A DNA stretch of 20,259 nucleotides from Candidatus Gallibacteroides avistercoris. Lineage in GTDB: Bacteria; Bacteroidota; Bacteroidia; Bacteroidales; CHK158-818. The notes beneath the pieces were generated by a model. The model saw only the letters and a program-made list of their open reading frames with translations. It had not been told where the DNA came from and made no database searches. Shown piece after piece: positions 8,470-17,972 of this stretch. The stretch's first letter is position 1. Each line of letters starts with the position of its first letter. Position numbers and translations under genes: made by a program. Location of the stretch: contig DVNA01000096.1 in the NCBI GenBank assembly GCA_018714665.1, forward strand, positions 1-20,259, written 5' to 3'.

Positions 8470-10719
8470 CTATTTTTTACCTTTAACGACATACTCTCCG
8501 GCAGGGAGAATAACTCGATTTTTCTCCCATTTCCCGGTAAAATTCGATACCGATTCTATTTTCCCCGGCAAGATAACTTCGGCTTCTGTCCCTTCGGGAA
8601 CGGTTACTGTTACGGCTATCTTACGTTTTTCTTGTTGAACGTCGGCCTTTATGAGACCATTTACCGACATCAACTGGGCCGATGCCTGGGTCAGGGTGCC
8701 CAGTTGCGGTTTTACCTCGAACCTGGCAAAACCGGGAGCGGTGGGACGTATCCCGCAGACGCATTGCGAAAGAAGGGTCAAAGGTCCTCCACTCCACGCA
8801 TGATTTCCGGTACCGCCACCGAATCCCTGAGGGCCCAACCCCCATCCTTCCCACAAGGTAGTATAATAAGGATCATCGACCATCGGTTGATAGCGTCTCT
8901 TCATCCGATCGAGGGCATATTCGGGATAACCCATCTGGAAGAGGGCTTCAAGTACATATTTTTCCATGTAGGGGCTGGCATGCCACTCTTTTTGCAATAC
9001 CTGGTAAATCTTGGGATACTTCTCTTTCGAGGCCAGTCCGGCTACTACGGCCATGGCTTGTCCCCGATCGTCGGTCTTTCCTTGATACGCCGGTGTACGG
9101 TAATCGCTCCCCGTCCAGAAACGGGCATCGAAATTCTCGGCTATGCGTTGCATCATCTGTTCGTTTTCTCGGGCATCGGCCTGTTTGTTCAGCATCAAGG
9201 CAAACTCGCGTTCTGCCTTTAAAGCCAGATAGTACCACGAGGCGGTCAGCAACTCCAAGTCGATATTTTCACCCCAGTCGCCCCACGACCAGTTACCATG
9301 CCGCGTTACGGGCATTCCATCTTCATCAACCTGCCAAACCTCATGCAGATAACGGTGCAGACGGTCGTAAACAACCGAAACAAACTCGTCGTTGGCACTG
9401 TAAAAATATTGGGTATAGAATCCGTAATATCCCACCGAGGCCAACATCTGCAACGGGAGTTCACTGCTCCAATTTCCGGCCGGGACGGGAGCAAATATCG
9501 TTCCGTCGGGACGCTGCCAATTCATCAATTCGTATATCCCCTTCAACGCCAACTGGTGGCTTTTGGGACAGAGGGCGTAAAAGGCTTCACCCAACTCGTT
9601 CACCTCGTCACCCCACCATTGGGCACGTTCGCGGTCGGGACAATCCATGTAGGTGTCGCGCATGGTTACATAAAGCGTGCGGGCCGATTTCTGCCACAGC
9701 CGGTTGTAAAACTCATCGTTACAAGAGAATGAGCCGACAAAATCGGTATCGTAACCGGTTTCCCGATACTTCACCTCCAACACCTTTACCCCTTCGGGGA
9801 GGATATAACGTACCTCATGTCCATTCATCCAACCGAAACTTTCATACTCCTGAATACCGTCGCGGGTAATGTATTCGGCCCGGACATTTTCTGGGCCCCC
9901 TCCCCGGTAATGGTCGGTAAACATCTCGATCATTTTCCCGGCCGGAGCCTCTACTTTCAAATAAGGTGTTATGTGGCAATTATAGGGCAAGGCGCAAAAA
10001 AGGGTATCGCCTTTGGACGACTTGCGTACCGATACATAATTGCGAAGGCCTGAATCTTTCCACAACGGGATGGGCCTTTTTATCAATTTATTGAAAGGGG
10101 CGGCCTCGGCCGGAACCAACTCGATGGCTACCCCCAGGTTCTTGTCGAACGAACTTCGATTCCATCCTACAATTTCCCGACGGGCATCGAAACGGATATT
10201 CGACTCGGGCAACCGATAATTGGGATGGGGAGCATCGGTATTCATATATGCCTGGTTGGGAGAGGTTTGCCAGGTACGGTCCGAAACGATTTCGATACCT
10301 TCGCCTTGACAATCGAACAACAGGGCCGCCCGACCGCTACTCAGGTGTGAAAAACCGTTCTTACCGAAATACCATAACAGGACGGCAATCGTATTCTCTC
10401 CTTTTTTCAGATAAGGTGCAATATCCACCTCGTCGTAATAGGTATCGGCCGGCGAAGGGCCTCGTTTCAAAGAACCTTCAAAGACAACCATTTCATCGTT
10501 GATCCACAACCAATACTTACTGTCGGCGGCTATTCGGGCTATTAATCGCTCGGGTACCCGGTCAATCGTTACCACTTTACGAAACGACTGCCACTCGTTG
10601 GTGGTGCTCTGTGCATGCTCGGACGAAATCCACATCGCTTTCCACTTCTGCTGCGATACGGCGGAAGAGATGTTCAGAAAAGAAAGCAGCCAAATAAAAA
10701 ATATCGATATATGTTTCAT
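8470..10719 (-). CDS. GH78 family alpha-L-rhamnosidase, short form, secreted
   Basis: Predicted 749-residue inverting alpha-L-rhamnosidase of family GH78. The signal peptide MKHISIFFIWLLSFLNISS with AVS before QQ looks like a type I signal, with no lipobox. An N-terminal beta-sandwich follows directly (WKAMWISSE, ADSKYWLWIND), so the extra Fn3-like domain seen at the front of the two longer GH78 proteins here is missing. The alpha/alpha barrel carries DCPDRERAQWWGD, giving Asp359, Glu364 (general acid) and Asp371, and LWEGW with Glu624 (base candidate), followed by NHAW with His640. A short beta-sandwich ends the protein. TTG at 10723-10725 also keeps the frame open; I chose ATG 10719 because it opens the signal peptide cleanly. 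The gap from the upstream stop is 8 nt. Confidence 0.87.
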   Translation of the reverse strand: MKHISIFFIWLLSFLNISSAVSQQKWKAMWISSEHAQSTTNEWQSFRKVVTIDRVPERLIARIAADSKYWLWINDEMVVFEGSLKRGPSPADTYYDEVDIAPYLKKGENTIAVLLWYFGKNGFSHLSSGRAALLFDCQGEGIEIVSDRTWQTSPNQAYMNTDAPHPNYRLPESNIRFDARREIVGWNRSSFDKNLGVAIELVPAEAAPFNKLIKRPIPLWKDSGLRNYVSVRKSSKGDTLFCALPYNCHITPYLKVEAPAGKMIEMFTDHYRGGGPENVRAEYITRDGIQEYESFGWMNGHEVRYILPEGVKVLEVKYRETGYDTDFVGSFSCNDEFYNRLWQKSARTLYVTMRDTYMDCPDRERAQWWGDEVNELGEAFYALCPKSHQLALKGIYELMNWQRPDGTIFAPVPAGNWSSELPLQMLASVGYYGFYTQYFYSANDEFVSVVYDRLHRYLHEVWQVDEDGMPVTRHGNWSWGDWGENIDLELLTASWYYLALKAEREFALMLNKQADARENEQMMQRIAENFDARFWTGSDYRTPAYQGKTDDRGQAMAVVAGLASKEKYPKIYQVLQKEWHASPYMEKYVLEALFQMGYPEYALDRMKRRYQPMVDDPYYTTLWEGWGLGPQGFGGGTGNHAWSGGPLTLLSQCVCGIRPTAPGFARFEVKPQLGTLTQASAQLMSVNGLIKADVQQEKRKIAVTVTVPEGTEAEVILPGKIESVSNFTGKWEKNRVILPAGEYVVKGKK

Positions 10720-10727
10720 ATACAAAT

Positions 10728-13421
10728 TTATTGAATGATAAATTTATATTCTCCCGAAGTCAAAGAATAGACGTTTTCTCCCTTCTGTTTTTTGCCTTTT
10801 ACAGGAGCTTCGATGTTCCCCTCGGGCAAATAGAGGGTTGCCGTTACATTGGCCGGAATGTGTACGGAGTATTCCACCGCATCGCCCGAGCGTTTCCACT
10901 GGGAGACAATCTTTCCGCTCACGGCGTTGTATTCGCCCTTGACCCAATCCAAATCCTTGACGAAATGGGGGCGCATGATAACATTCTTGAACCCGGGATT
11001 TTCGGGGTCGAAATCAATTCCAGCCAACGAATTGTACATCCATGCACTGACATGGCCCATAAAGACATGATTCAACGAAGCATCGTTAAACCGAGGCGAG
11101 AGCAACCAGGTTTCAAACAGCGTAGTTCCGCCCATTTCGGTTACCCAATATCCCCACGAGGGAGCCGTATCTTTGGCCACCATCTTGTAGGCCATCTCTA
11201 CCTCCCCATATTGGGTCAATACCACCGGTACAACTTTACTGCCGATGACTCCAAAATCCAAAGAGCAGTCGGTTGCCTTTACCACCTCTACCAACTTGTC
11301 AAATACTTTCTGTTCAGACTCTTCGGGGACAATGCCTAAATACAGCGCCAATCCCTGTGCAGTCTGGGTTCCGTTGGCATAGGTTCCGGTTTCGGGTTGG
11401 AGAAATTTTTGATTGATCAGTTTTTTTATTGTATCGGCCTTTTGCTGGAATGGCTGCGGGTCTTTACCCAAGATGCGGGCAAACTCGGCCATATTGACGT
11501 AATCGAGGTAATAATAGCACGACGAGGTATAGTCGTTGGGGGTTTGCGCCTTGTACGGCAACCAGTCGCCCAAACCGTAATTGAGCAATCCATCCACCTC
11601 CTTGGTTTGGAGATAACCCAAATATTTTTCAAACGCAGGATACAATGTTTCGATGATACGGGAATCGCCATAATAGGAATAGATGGCTCGGGGAATAATA
11701 AACAGGGCTGCATCCCATACCGGACCAATACCTGTACCGTATCCCCAACCAGCCGAAGGAATAATACCCGAAATGTCCCCTTCGGAACGTTGGTTGTCAA
11801 TAAAGTCATTCATCCATTTTTCATAAACGGCTATTCCATCGTAGTTGAGCAGGCCCAAATCGACCGAAATGTGGGCATCGGCCGTCCATCCGTTCTTTTC
11901 CCGCTGCGGACAGTCGGTAGGAATACTATGCAGATTGCTTAGATACGAACGGTTGGTGGCATCCCATATCTTATTGAGCAGGTTGTTCGAACAGCTGAAT
12001 GTCCCTACCGGATTGACATCGGTGTGGAAGAAGAGTCCGGTGAGACTCTCTTGGGTCAATGTGATGGGTTTGTTACTTTCCACCTCTACATATTGGAATC
12101 CGTGATAATTGAAACGCGGCTCAAAAATTTCCTCTTCGCCGGTCCCTTTCAAGATAAACTCATCCATCTGGAACACTTCGGACTTATCTACGGGACGGAA
12201 ATAGATGTTGATATTTCCCTGCTCCAACCGACCGTCGGCTTTCAACAGCTCGCCATGTTTCAGAGTGATACGGGTACCCGCCTCGCCTTTTACCGCCAGA
12301 CGCGACCCTCCGGCGATGTTTTCTCCCAAATCAAACACATACAACTTGTTGCTGAACGCTTTCATCGATTTGGGTTTAATCTCGCGTTCTACCCGAATGG
12401 CCGGCATGGTTTGCGCCTGCACAATAGGAGCCGGCGATTGGGTAAGTTGTGCGGATGTCCAACGGGAATCGTCAAAGCCGTTATTGTTCCATCCCGGCTG
12501 TTCGGCCGTAGCGTCGTAGATATCCCCACTGTACAGGTTGTTGAACGTAACGGCCCCCAGAGAGGTTTTCCAGGTCTGGTCCGAGGTAACGACAGATTCT
12601 GTCCCATCGGTATAACGGATACGCAACTCGCAAATCATCCGCGGACGATTGCGCCAACGGGCCTTTTCAAAATCCCACACGGCAACGGACTGGATATTGT
12701 ACCACCCGTTACCCAACATGGCAGCAACGGTATTTTCGCCTTTCTGCAACTGCGAAGTGATGTCGTATGTCGAATACAATACGCGTTTGTCAAATGCCGT
12801 ATAACCGGGATCGAGCATATTATCGCCCACTTTCTGCCCGTTCAGATAGAGCTCGTAATATCCCACGCCTGTTACATAGGCCCGAGCCGACTGAATATCT
12901 TTTTCTGCGGCAAATGTTTTCCGAAAGATAGGAGCGGCCCGGAAATCTTTATCCTTATCGTCCGTTATCCATTGAGCCTGCCAATCAGCGGTATTCATCT
13001 TGGCGGTTTCAAACCACGAAACGGGTGAGTCTGCCACGCGATTGTTATGCTTGTCCCAAACCTGCACATTCCAATAGTAACGGGTATGGGAAGCCAGCGG
13101 GATACCGGCGTAAACGGCCAACGAACGAGAACTTTTTATTTTGTCGGAGGTCCAAACATCGGCTTTCCCTTGTGCCAACAATTCAGGAGTGGTGGCCACC
13201 TGAATACGGTATCTCTTCTGTTCAAATGCGGGATCATTTCCCTCAAACCGCCAGGTAAAACGGGGAGAAGGATGATCGATACCAAGGGCTTGGTCCATAT
13301 ACTCGCAACGTAATCCGGTTATCTGTATATTTTCATTTACTCCGGAACACGCCCCCCAGGCAAATAGGGAGATGAATAAATAAACGGTAATTGTTGTCTG
13401 CTTGATGAGTTTGTGTGTCAT
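10728..13421 (-). CDS. GH78 family alpha-L-rhamnosidase, lipoprotein
   Basis: Predicted 897-residue GH78 enzyme releasing terminal alpha-L-rhamnose. Lipobox WGAC with Cys25. Domains in order are an Fn3-like sandwich (about 30-140, with PSPRFTWRF and YYWNVQVWD), the Bac_rhamnosid_N sandwich (about 150-330, with GVGYYELYLNGQKVGD), a middle sandwich with FDLGENIAGG (about 363), the alpha/alpha barrel (about 470-800) and a C-terminal sandwich. The active-site run DCPQREKNGWTAD gives Asp503, Glu508 and Asp515. TTLFETW gives Glu770 as the base candidate, followed by LNH with His785. In the motif the usual Gly before Asp515 is Ala. The ATG at 13421 lies 18 nt after the upstream gene's stop and starts a good signal peptide. 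It matches full-length family members in size. Confidence 0.92.
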   Translation of the reverse strand: MTHKLIKQTTITVYLFISLFAWGACSGVNENIQITGLRCEYMDQALGIDHPSPRFTWRFEGNDPAFEQKRYRIQVATTPELLAQGKADVWTSDKIKSSRSLAVYAGIPLASHTRYYWNVQVWDKHNNRVADSPVSWFETAKMNTADWQAQWITDDKDKDFRAAPIFRKTFAAEKDIQSARAYVTGVGYYELYLNGQKVGDNMLDPGYTAFDKRVLYSTYDITSQLQKGENTVAAMLGNGWYNIQSVAVWDFEKARWRNRPRMICELRIRYTDGTESVVTSDQTWKTSLGAVTFNNLYSGDIYDATAEQPGWNNNGFDDSRWTSAQLTQSPAPIVQAQTMPAIRVEREIKPKSMKAFSNKLYVFDLGENIAGGSRLAVKGEAGTRITLKHGELLKADGRLEQGNINIYFRPVDKSEVFQMDEFILKGTGEEEIFEPRFNYHGFQYVEVESNKPITLTQESLTGLFFHTDVNPVGTFSCSNNLLNKIWDATNRSYLSNLHSIPTDCPQREKNGWTADAHISVDLGLLNYDGIAVYEKWMNDFIDNQRSEGDISGIIPSAGWGYGTGIGPVWDAALFIIPRAIYSYYGDSRIIETLYPAFEKYLGYLQTKEVDGLLNYGLGDWLPYKAQTPNDYTSSCYYYLDYVNMAEFARILGKDPQPFQQKADTIKKLINQKFLQPETGTYANGTQTAQGLALYLGIVPEESEQKVFDKLVEVVKATDCSLDFGVIGSKVVPVVLTQYGEVEMAYKMVAKDTAPSWGYWVTEMGGTTLFETWLLSPRFNDASLNHVFMGHVSAWMYNSLAGIDFDPENPGFKNVIMRPHFVKDLDWVKGEYNAVSGKIVSQWKRSGDAVEYSVHIPANVTATLYLPEGNIEAPVKGKKQKGENVYSLTSGEYKFIIQ

Positions 13422-13439
13422 TGCGTATATTTATTAAGG

Positions 13440-15245
13440 TTATTTTTTCGGCTGATAGTTGAACAGGTAACAAAAACGGCTATTGGGGGCCGTATCGCCA
13501 TATTCCATACACTGCTTGATGTCACCCTCTTCCAACGGGATGTTGTCCATCCATTTAAACCGCAAGGAGAAAGGCTCTTTCGAATTTAGTGCCATTACTG
13601 ACAAAGGTATAATTATTTCTAATTTATTCCCCTCTAAACGGTATGTTATTTGTTTTTTATTTCTCCAACTCCACCCTCCGCTACATTCCTGCAACCAGAC
13701 TTTTCCTCTGGCGGGACTCTCTGCTTCGCTTACCCGAAACTGGAAATTCTCCCACGATGTATCCGAACGCCCCTCTATCCCGACAAACAGGTTCATCCAA
13801 CAATCAGAAGCGTAAACAATGGGAGAAGCAGTTTCTACATAGAAATGGAGTTTTTTTTTCGTAACAGCAACCTTGCTCCGTACGAAATCGTTCCGTCCGG
13901 AGGCGTTGACCAGCTGACCGGTCCTTCCATATCCGAAATGGTTTCGGGGCTTGATATCTCCCCGGTCATCGAAATAGGCTTGTTCTATCTCTGCCCAACG
14001 AGGTTGTACCAAGACACCGTGTTGCCGGGTGGTAACCGGAGAGCCGCCTTTATACCGGCGGATGAAATCGGCCATCTGATAGTAGTAATTGTCGCCGAAC
14101 CCTCCGCGCACCGGTTCTATGTCGCGGCTGAACTCTTCGTTGTATTGATCGACGAAATAGGTATCTCCCGGCTGGATGCGTTTTCCGGTCATGTATTGCG
14201 AAGCGCCGTCGTTCATGCGCATGGCAATCCACTCATTCCATCCCGTAATGAACACAAACTCGGGATCAACCTCGAATACCCGGCTCCACTGTTCGGCAAA
14301 GAAAGCACCGGAAGCGGTTGTCTGAGGGGTATAGTCGGGTTCTTTTCCGGCATGATAGCTTCGACCGATGTTCGACATCGGATGTGTGGCGGCCGCTACG
14401 CTGATCTCTTCTGCTTTTTCGGGACTTTCGTGCCAACCGTACCGCTGGGGATAATAGTCGCCCCACGTCCACCGATTCTTTCCGTCGCCAAACCACGCCT
14501 GTCCGGAGTCGAACCAGGTGCGTCGGAAGGTAAAGAAATCGGCCACCTCCGAGGATACTCCTTCGGGAGGGCACAATACCAACGGTTTTCCTTTCCAATA
14601 AAACCATAATTCCTTGTACAAACCGGGCTTGTAAAACTGATCGTACAATCTCTGTACGGTGCGCTGGGGATCTGAATTGATTACCGAAGCCAACTGCGGA
14701 GTGGTGCGCCCCTCCGACCGCATCCGGGCCATTACCCGGCAAAGGGTTAGCAACTGCGGCAGGTAAATACGGGCATTGGTATTGTCCAACAGCAATACGT
14801 CGATACCGGCATCGGCCAACAACTGGATGTGTTTTTCTATCACCCACTCGTCGTTAGAAACATAGTAACCCAAATAGGGTTCGCCCCAATGGTGAAAGGC
14901 GTGTATCGGGCCGTACTGGGGATGCTGCGGATTGTCTCGCAATAGCCTGGAAATATCATACGGACTGTTTTTATCCTGTTCGGTCGGGACAAATACACCC
15001 TCTCCCGGAGCATCGCCCCGATGGGTATCATAACCGTGTGCTCCCATCCACAGAAAATAAAAGATGCCGACCTTCTTTTCCGGCCGATACTCGCCATACT
15101 CCGACGCCGGCTTAACGGTACGGTTCAACGCATCCGTAGCCACCCAGGTGTCGGAGACGGAACGGGTATAGTGCTGGGCTCGCAGACTCGACACGCCTGC
15201 AAGGAACAACACACTACAAAGATACAGATAGCTCTTTCTCATCAT
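13440..15245 (-). CDS. GH71/GH99-like protein with C-terminal CBM9-like domain
   Basis: Predicted 601-residue secreted protein. Signal peptide of about 23 residues ending LRA before QH; no lipobox. Residues about 57-400 resemble the GH99-like / WbsX-like barrel: VGIFYFLWMG, HHWGEPYLGYY with Glu122, GIDVLLLDNTN with Asp154, and ITGWNEWIAMRMND with Glu338. The last motif recalls the TWNEW signature of that superfamily and marks candidate catalytic acids. Residues about 440-601 look like a CBM9-type sandwich (NDFVRSKVAV, MNLFVGIEG, WENFQFRV, LRFKWMDN, near-C-terminal FCYLFNY). Known GH99 members act on mannans, but the substrate cannot be inferred from sequence here. Two ATGs in a row (15245, 15242) are both possible. 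It lies between two GH78 genes, 50 nt after the upstream stop. A run of nine A on the coding strand (13851-13859) sits at Lys463-465. Confidence 0.75.
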   Translation of the reverse strand: MMRKSYLYLCSVLFLAGVSSLRAQHYTRSVSDTWVATDALNRTVKPASEYGEYRPEKKVGIFYFLWMGAHGYDTHRGDAPGEGVFVPTEQDKNSPYDISRLLRDNPQHPQYGPIHAFHHWGEPYLGYYVSNDEWVIEKHIQLLADAGIDVLLLDNTNARIYLPQLLTLCRVMARMRSEGRTTPQLASVINSDPQRTVQRLYDQFYKPGLYKELWFYWKGKPLVLCPPEGVSSEVADFFTFRRTWFDSGQAWFGDGKNRWTWGDYYPQRYGWHESPEKAEEISVAAATHPMSNIGRSYHAGKEPDYTPQTTASGAFFAEQWSRVFEVDPEFVFITGWNEWIAMRMNDGASQYMTGKRIQPGDTYFVDQYNEEFSRDIEPVRGGFGDNYYYQMADFIRRYKGGSPVTTRQHGVLVQPRWAEIEQAYFDDRGDIKPRNHFGYGRTGQLVNASGRNDFVRSKVAVTKKKLHFYVETASPIVYASDCWMNLFVGIEGRSDTSWENFQFRVSEAESPARGKVWLQECSGGWSWRNKKQITYRLEGNKLEIIIPLSVMALNSKEPFSLRFKWMDNIPLEEGDIKQCMEYGDTAPNSRFCYLFNYQPKK

Positions 15246-15295
15246 TGTCTACTCTTTTCTGATACCGCTCTCCTATGCGATACGACAGTCTGATC

Positions 15296-17950
15296 TTAAA
15301 GGGTACAACCGATTCGATAATCTCCCGAAGAGAGTTCCAACGAAGTAGAAACTTCTCTTTCTTGACCGTTAACGGTAAGCTGTTGGGGGCTGACCGGCAA
15401 CCAGACCGTAGCAGTACTCCCAACAGGGATATGCACATTCAGCGAGAAGGTGGTATCATCTTTTTCCCACCGGAGTTTTAGCGCTCCATAAGGGGTATCT
15501 TTGGATAGATCAACCCAGCTTATCCCCTCTACCAACCGGGGCTGAATAACGATGTGCTTGTATCCGGGGGCCTTTTCGTCGGTACGGATGCCGCCCAACG
15601 ATTGATAGAACCAGGAACCGATGCCGTTGTAGCAGTTGTGAATCCGGCTGCGGTCTCCGTTCCAATGTTCCCACGTAGTAGTGGCACCGTTGTCCAGCAT
15701 ATAGAGGTATCCGGGATAATCGCGTTTTTTCAACATCCGGTAGATGAAATCGGCTTGTCCGTTCAGAACGGCCCACTCCGTCATAACAGGTATCCCCACC
15801 AATCCGGTTGCCAGATGGCCTTTGTATTTTTCGTCCGTTACCCGATACAGGGTATTGACGACGTGCGGAATCTCCTCCTGGGGCGTAACACCGGCCAGCA
15901 TCGGATAAATCAAATCGATTTGGGTACCGGTACCATAACTTTTTTGTTCGTTGTCATAGAAGGTGGTATGAATCAAGGTATTCAACTCGTCTGATTGTTT
16001 TTCATACATACGGGCATCCTGCTCCCGCCCCAACAAAGCGGCAATCTTGGACATGGTACGGAAACAGACAGAAATGAAACAGTTATTGACCAAATCGACC
16101 GACTGCGGATGGGTCTGGTCAACGCCTGTGGGAGTAGCCCAGTCGCCTAGATACCAGTTCCGGTAGTCGGTATCGGGCCACGCTTTGAGCAAGCCCTCCT
16201 GCGTATATTTGGCTACATATTCCAGCCACTTTTGCATATAGGGATAATAACGCTCCAAGATACGGGAGTCGCCATAATTCTGGTAGGTGGCCCAAGAGGC
16301 CGTAATGATAAACCCGCACCAGTAAGGACCGCCTCCGGCGCCGTACGGATTCGGGGCCGTATGGGGCATACTGCCGTCTTCACGCATACAATCGGCCCAA
16401 GCCTGCATCCAGTTTGCATACAACGGAGCCAGGTTGAACAGGGTCTGGACGGTCTGCGTCGAGGCGTTTCCGTCGCCACCATATCCCAACCGTTCAATTT
16501 GAGGACAATCGACCATATAACCGCCCAACGTCAAACAACGCAAGGTATAATGAATCATGTTGTAGATGGCATTCAAGTCATCATCAGAACAGCGGAAAGT
16601 AGATTTACCGCTATAATCCGTATGGATGAGACTGGCCGTAATTGCTGTCAATTCAGGGGCCTGGGAAACATTTGAGAGTTTCAGGTAACGATATGCCTTG
16701 TAGTTGAATTTATTGATGAAATGTTCTTTCTCTCCTCCCGAAGCGATGTAATAATCTTCATAGGCACCATCCCGGAAGTTGCCTTTTTCATCCAGAAAAT
16801 CGCAATAACTGATCCGTATTTTCTGGTTCGCCTGTAACGGAGGAAACTCGATTCGGGTCCATCCCGTAAAATTAGTCCCCATATCGAAAATCCAGGAGGA
16901 GTCGCCATCGGCCTTGTACGATACCGGATGGAACGTCTCCTGAATACGGTTCAATTCTGCCATTTGCGGGAGTGCCACATAATCGGGAATGGAAACTACT
17001 TTTACCTGCTGCCATTGAGCGTTCTCCAACGCTTCGCCTGAGAAATCTGGAAGCAACTCCGATGCAGTTACTATCTCTCCACCAAACCGGTGGGGCCGCC
17101 AATCGCCGAACGATTCGTAACCGCTGTTGCGTACCGACCAGCTCTGATCCGTAACAAGCAGAGGTTTCCATGTCCCTGCTTCCTGGGATTCCAACTGAGC
17201 TCGTACATAGGGTCCACCCGCTACCACACCGGGCAACCCCTCCTGATACCATCCCTTTCCGGCCAGGATAACGACGTCGTTATCGCCTTTTCGCAAGAAG
17301 TTGGAGACATCGTAGGTTACCACCAGCGAATGTTTGTTGAATTGGGATACCGCCGGAGACAACACGGCATCCGTAATATTCTTACCGTTGATATAAACCT
17401 CATGATAGCCTAAGGAGTTGACATGAAGCAATGCATTTTTCGGCCGCTTCTGACAAGCAAAACGTTTATACAACAACGGTGAGATGGATTTCCCCTGGGG
17501 TTGCTCCATCCCGATATAACTGGCTTGCCAGTCCTGCGGTTCTAAAAGCCCCACCCCAAAACGAGCCGGCTCGCTCCAATCCGAAACGGTTCCCGATTCA
17601 TCCCAGACACGCACTTTCCAATAGCCTCCACTTCTGGATTGCAACGCCTGACCGTCGTAAACGATGCCATTGGATTGATTCGATACCACTTTCCCGGAAT
17701 TCCAGAGATCGGCCTTTTCTTCTGTCAATCTGTTTTTCTCGGATGCTACCAACAGTTGATACGCGGTTTGCCCCGCCCCCTGTCTCGGGGATTGGAGTAT
17801 CCAACTAAAACGGGGCGTCGTATTGTCTATGGCCAACGGATCGGACAGGTGATCGCATTTCAAATCCAAAATCTCAACGGAAGAGTTCGACAGACAAGCC
17901 ATCAAAACAAATCCCAATAAAAATGTACTCAATAAATTTACCGTCTTCAT
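15296..17950 (-). CDS. GH78 family alpha-L-rhamnosidase, lipoprotein, variant active-site motif
   Basis: Predicted 884-residue GH78 enzyme. Lipobox LMAC with Cys19. The order is Fn3-like sandwich (about 25-135, TTPRFSWILQ, GYWKVRVWDE), N-terminal rhamnosidase sandwich (LGYHEVYINGKNITD, about 180-194), middle sandwich (IFDMGTNFTGW, about 354), barrel (about 450-790) and C-terminal sandwich. The active-site run is DCPQIERLGYGGD with Asp481, Glu486 and Asp493; the usual Arg before the Glu is Ile. TTTWEHW gives Glu761, and His771 appears as HN rather than NH. This variant motif suggests a different GH78 subgroup from the downstream 897-residue enzyme. ATG 17950 starts the signal peptide and lies 22 nt after the upstream stop. 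Composition is GC-rich, in contrast to the gene just upstream. Confidence 0.91.
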   Translation of the reverse strand: MKTVNLLSTFLLGFVLMACLSNSSVEILDLKCDHLSDPLAIDNTTPRFSWILQSPRQGAGQTAYQLLVASEKNRLTEEKADLWNSGKVVSNQSNGIVYDGQALQSRSGGYWKVRVWDESGTVSDWSEPARFGVGLLEPQDWQASYIGMEQPQGKSISPLLYKRFACQKRPKNALLHVNSLGYHEVYINGKNITDAVLSPAVSQFNKHSLVVTYDVSNFLRKGDNDVVILAGKGWYQEGLPGVVAGGPYVRAQLESQEAGTWKPLLVTDQSWSVRNSGYESFGDWRPHRFGGEIVTASELLPDFSGEALENAQWQQVKVVSIPDYVALPQMAELNRIQETFHPVSYKADGDSSWIFDMGTNFTGWTRIEFPPLQANQKIRISYCDFLDEKGNFRDGAYEDYYIASGGEKEHFINKFNYKAYRYLKLSNVSQAPELTAITASLIHTDYSGKSTFRCSDDDLNAIYNMIHYTLRCLTLGGYMVDCPQIERLGYGGDGNASTQTVQTLFNLAPLYANWMQAWADCMREDGSMPHTAPNPYGAGGGPYWCGFIITASWATYQNYGDSRILERYYPYMQKWLEYVAKYTQEGLLKAWPDTDYRNWYLGDWATPTGVDQTHPQSVDLVNNCFISVCFRTMSKIAALLGREQDARMYEKQSDELNTLIHTTFYDNEQKSYGTGTQIDLIYPMLAGVTPQEEIPHVVNTLYRVTDEKYKGHLATGLVGIPVMTEWAVLNGQADFIYRMLKKRDYPGYLYMLDNGATTTWEHWNGDRSRIHNCYNGIGSWFYQSLGGIRTDEKAPGYKHIVIQPRLVEGISWVDLSKDTPYGALKLRWEKDDTTFSLNVHIPVGSTATVWLPVSPQQLTVNGQEREVSTSLELSSGDYRIGCTL

Positions 17951-17972
17951 CTTGTTTTGTGTGTTCTATATG

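Noticed and set aside
12024..13028. A 334-codon plus-strand open frame opposite a GH78 gene
   Set aside because: It is a shadow of the GH78 coding sequence, which carries the full domain order and active-site residues.
15246..15295. Possible hairpin or promoter in the 50-nt gap between the 884-residue GH78 gene and the GH99-like gene
   Set aside because: Only a short direct repeat (GATAC) and a 3-bp pairing are seen, and no Bacteroidota -7/-33 promoter pattern is present.
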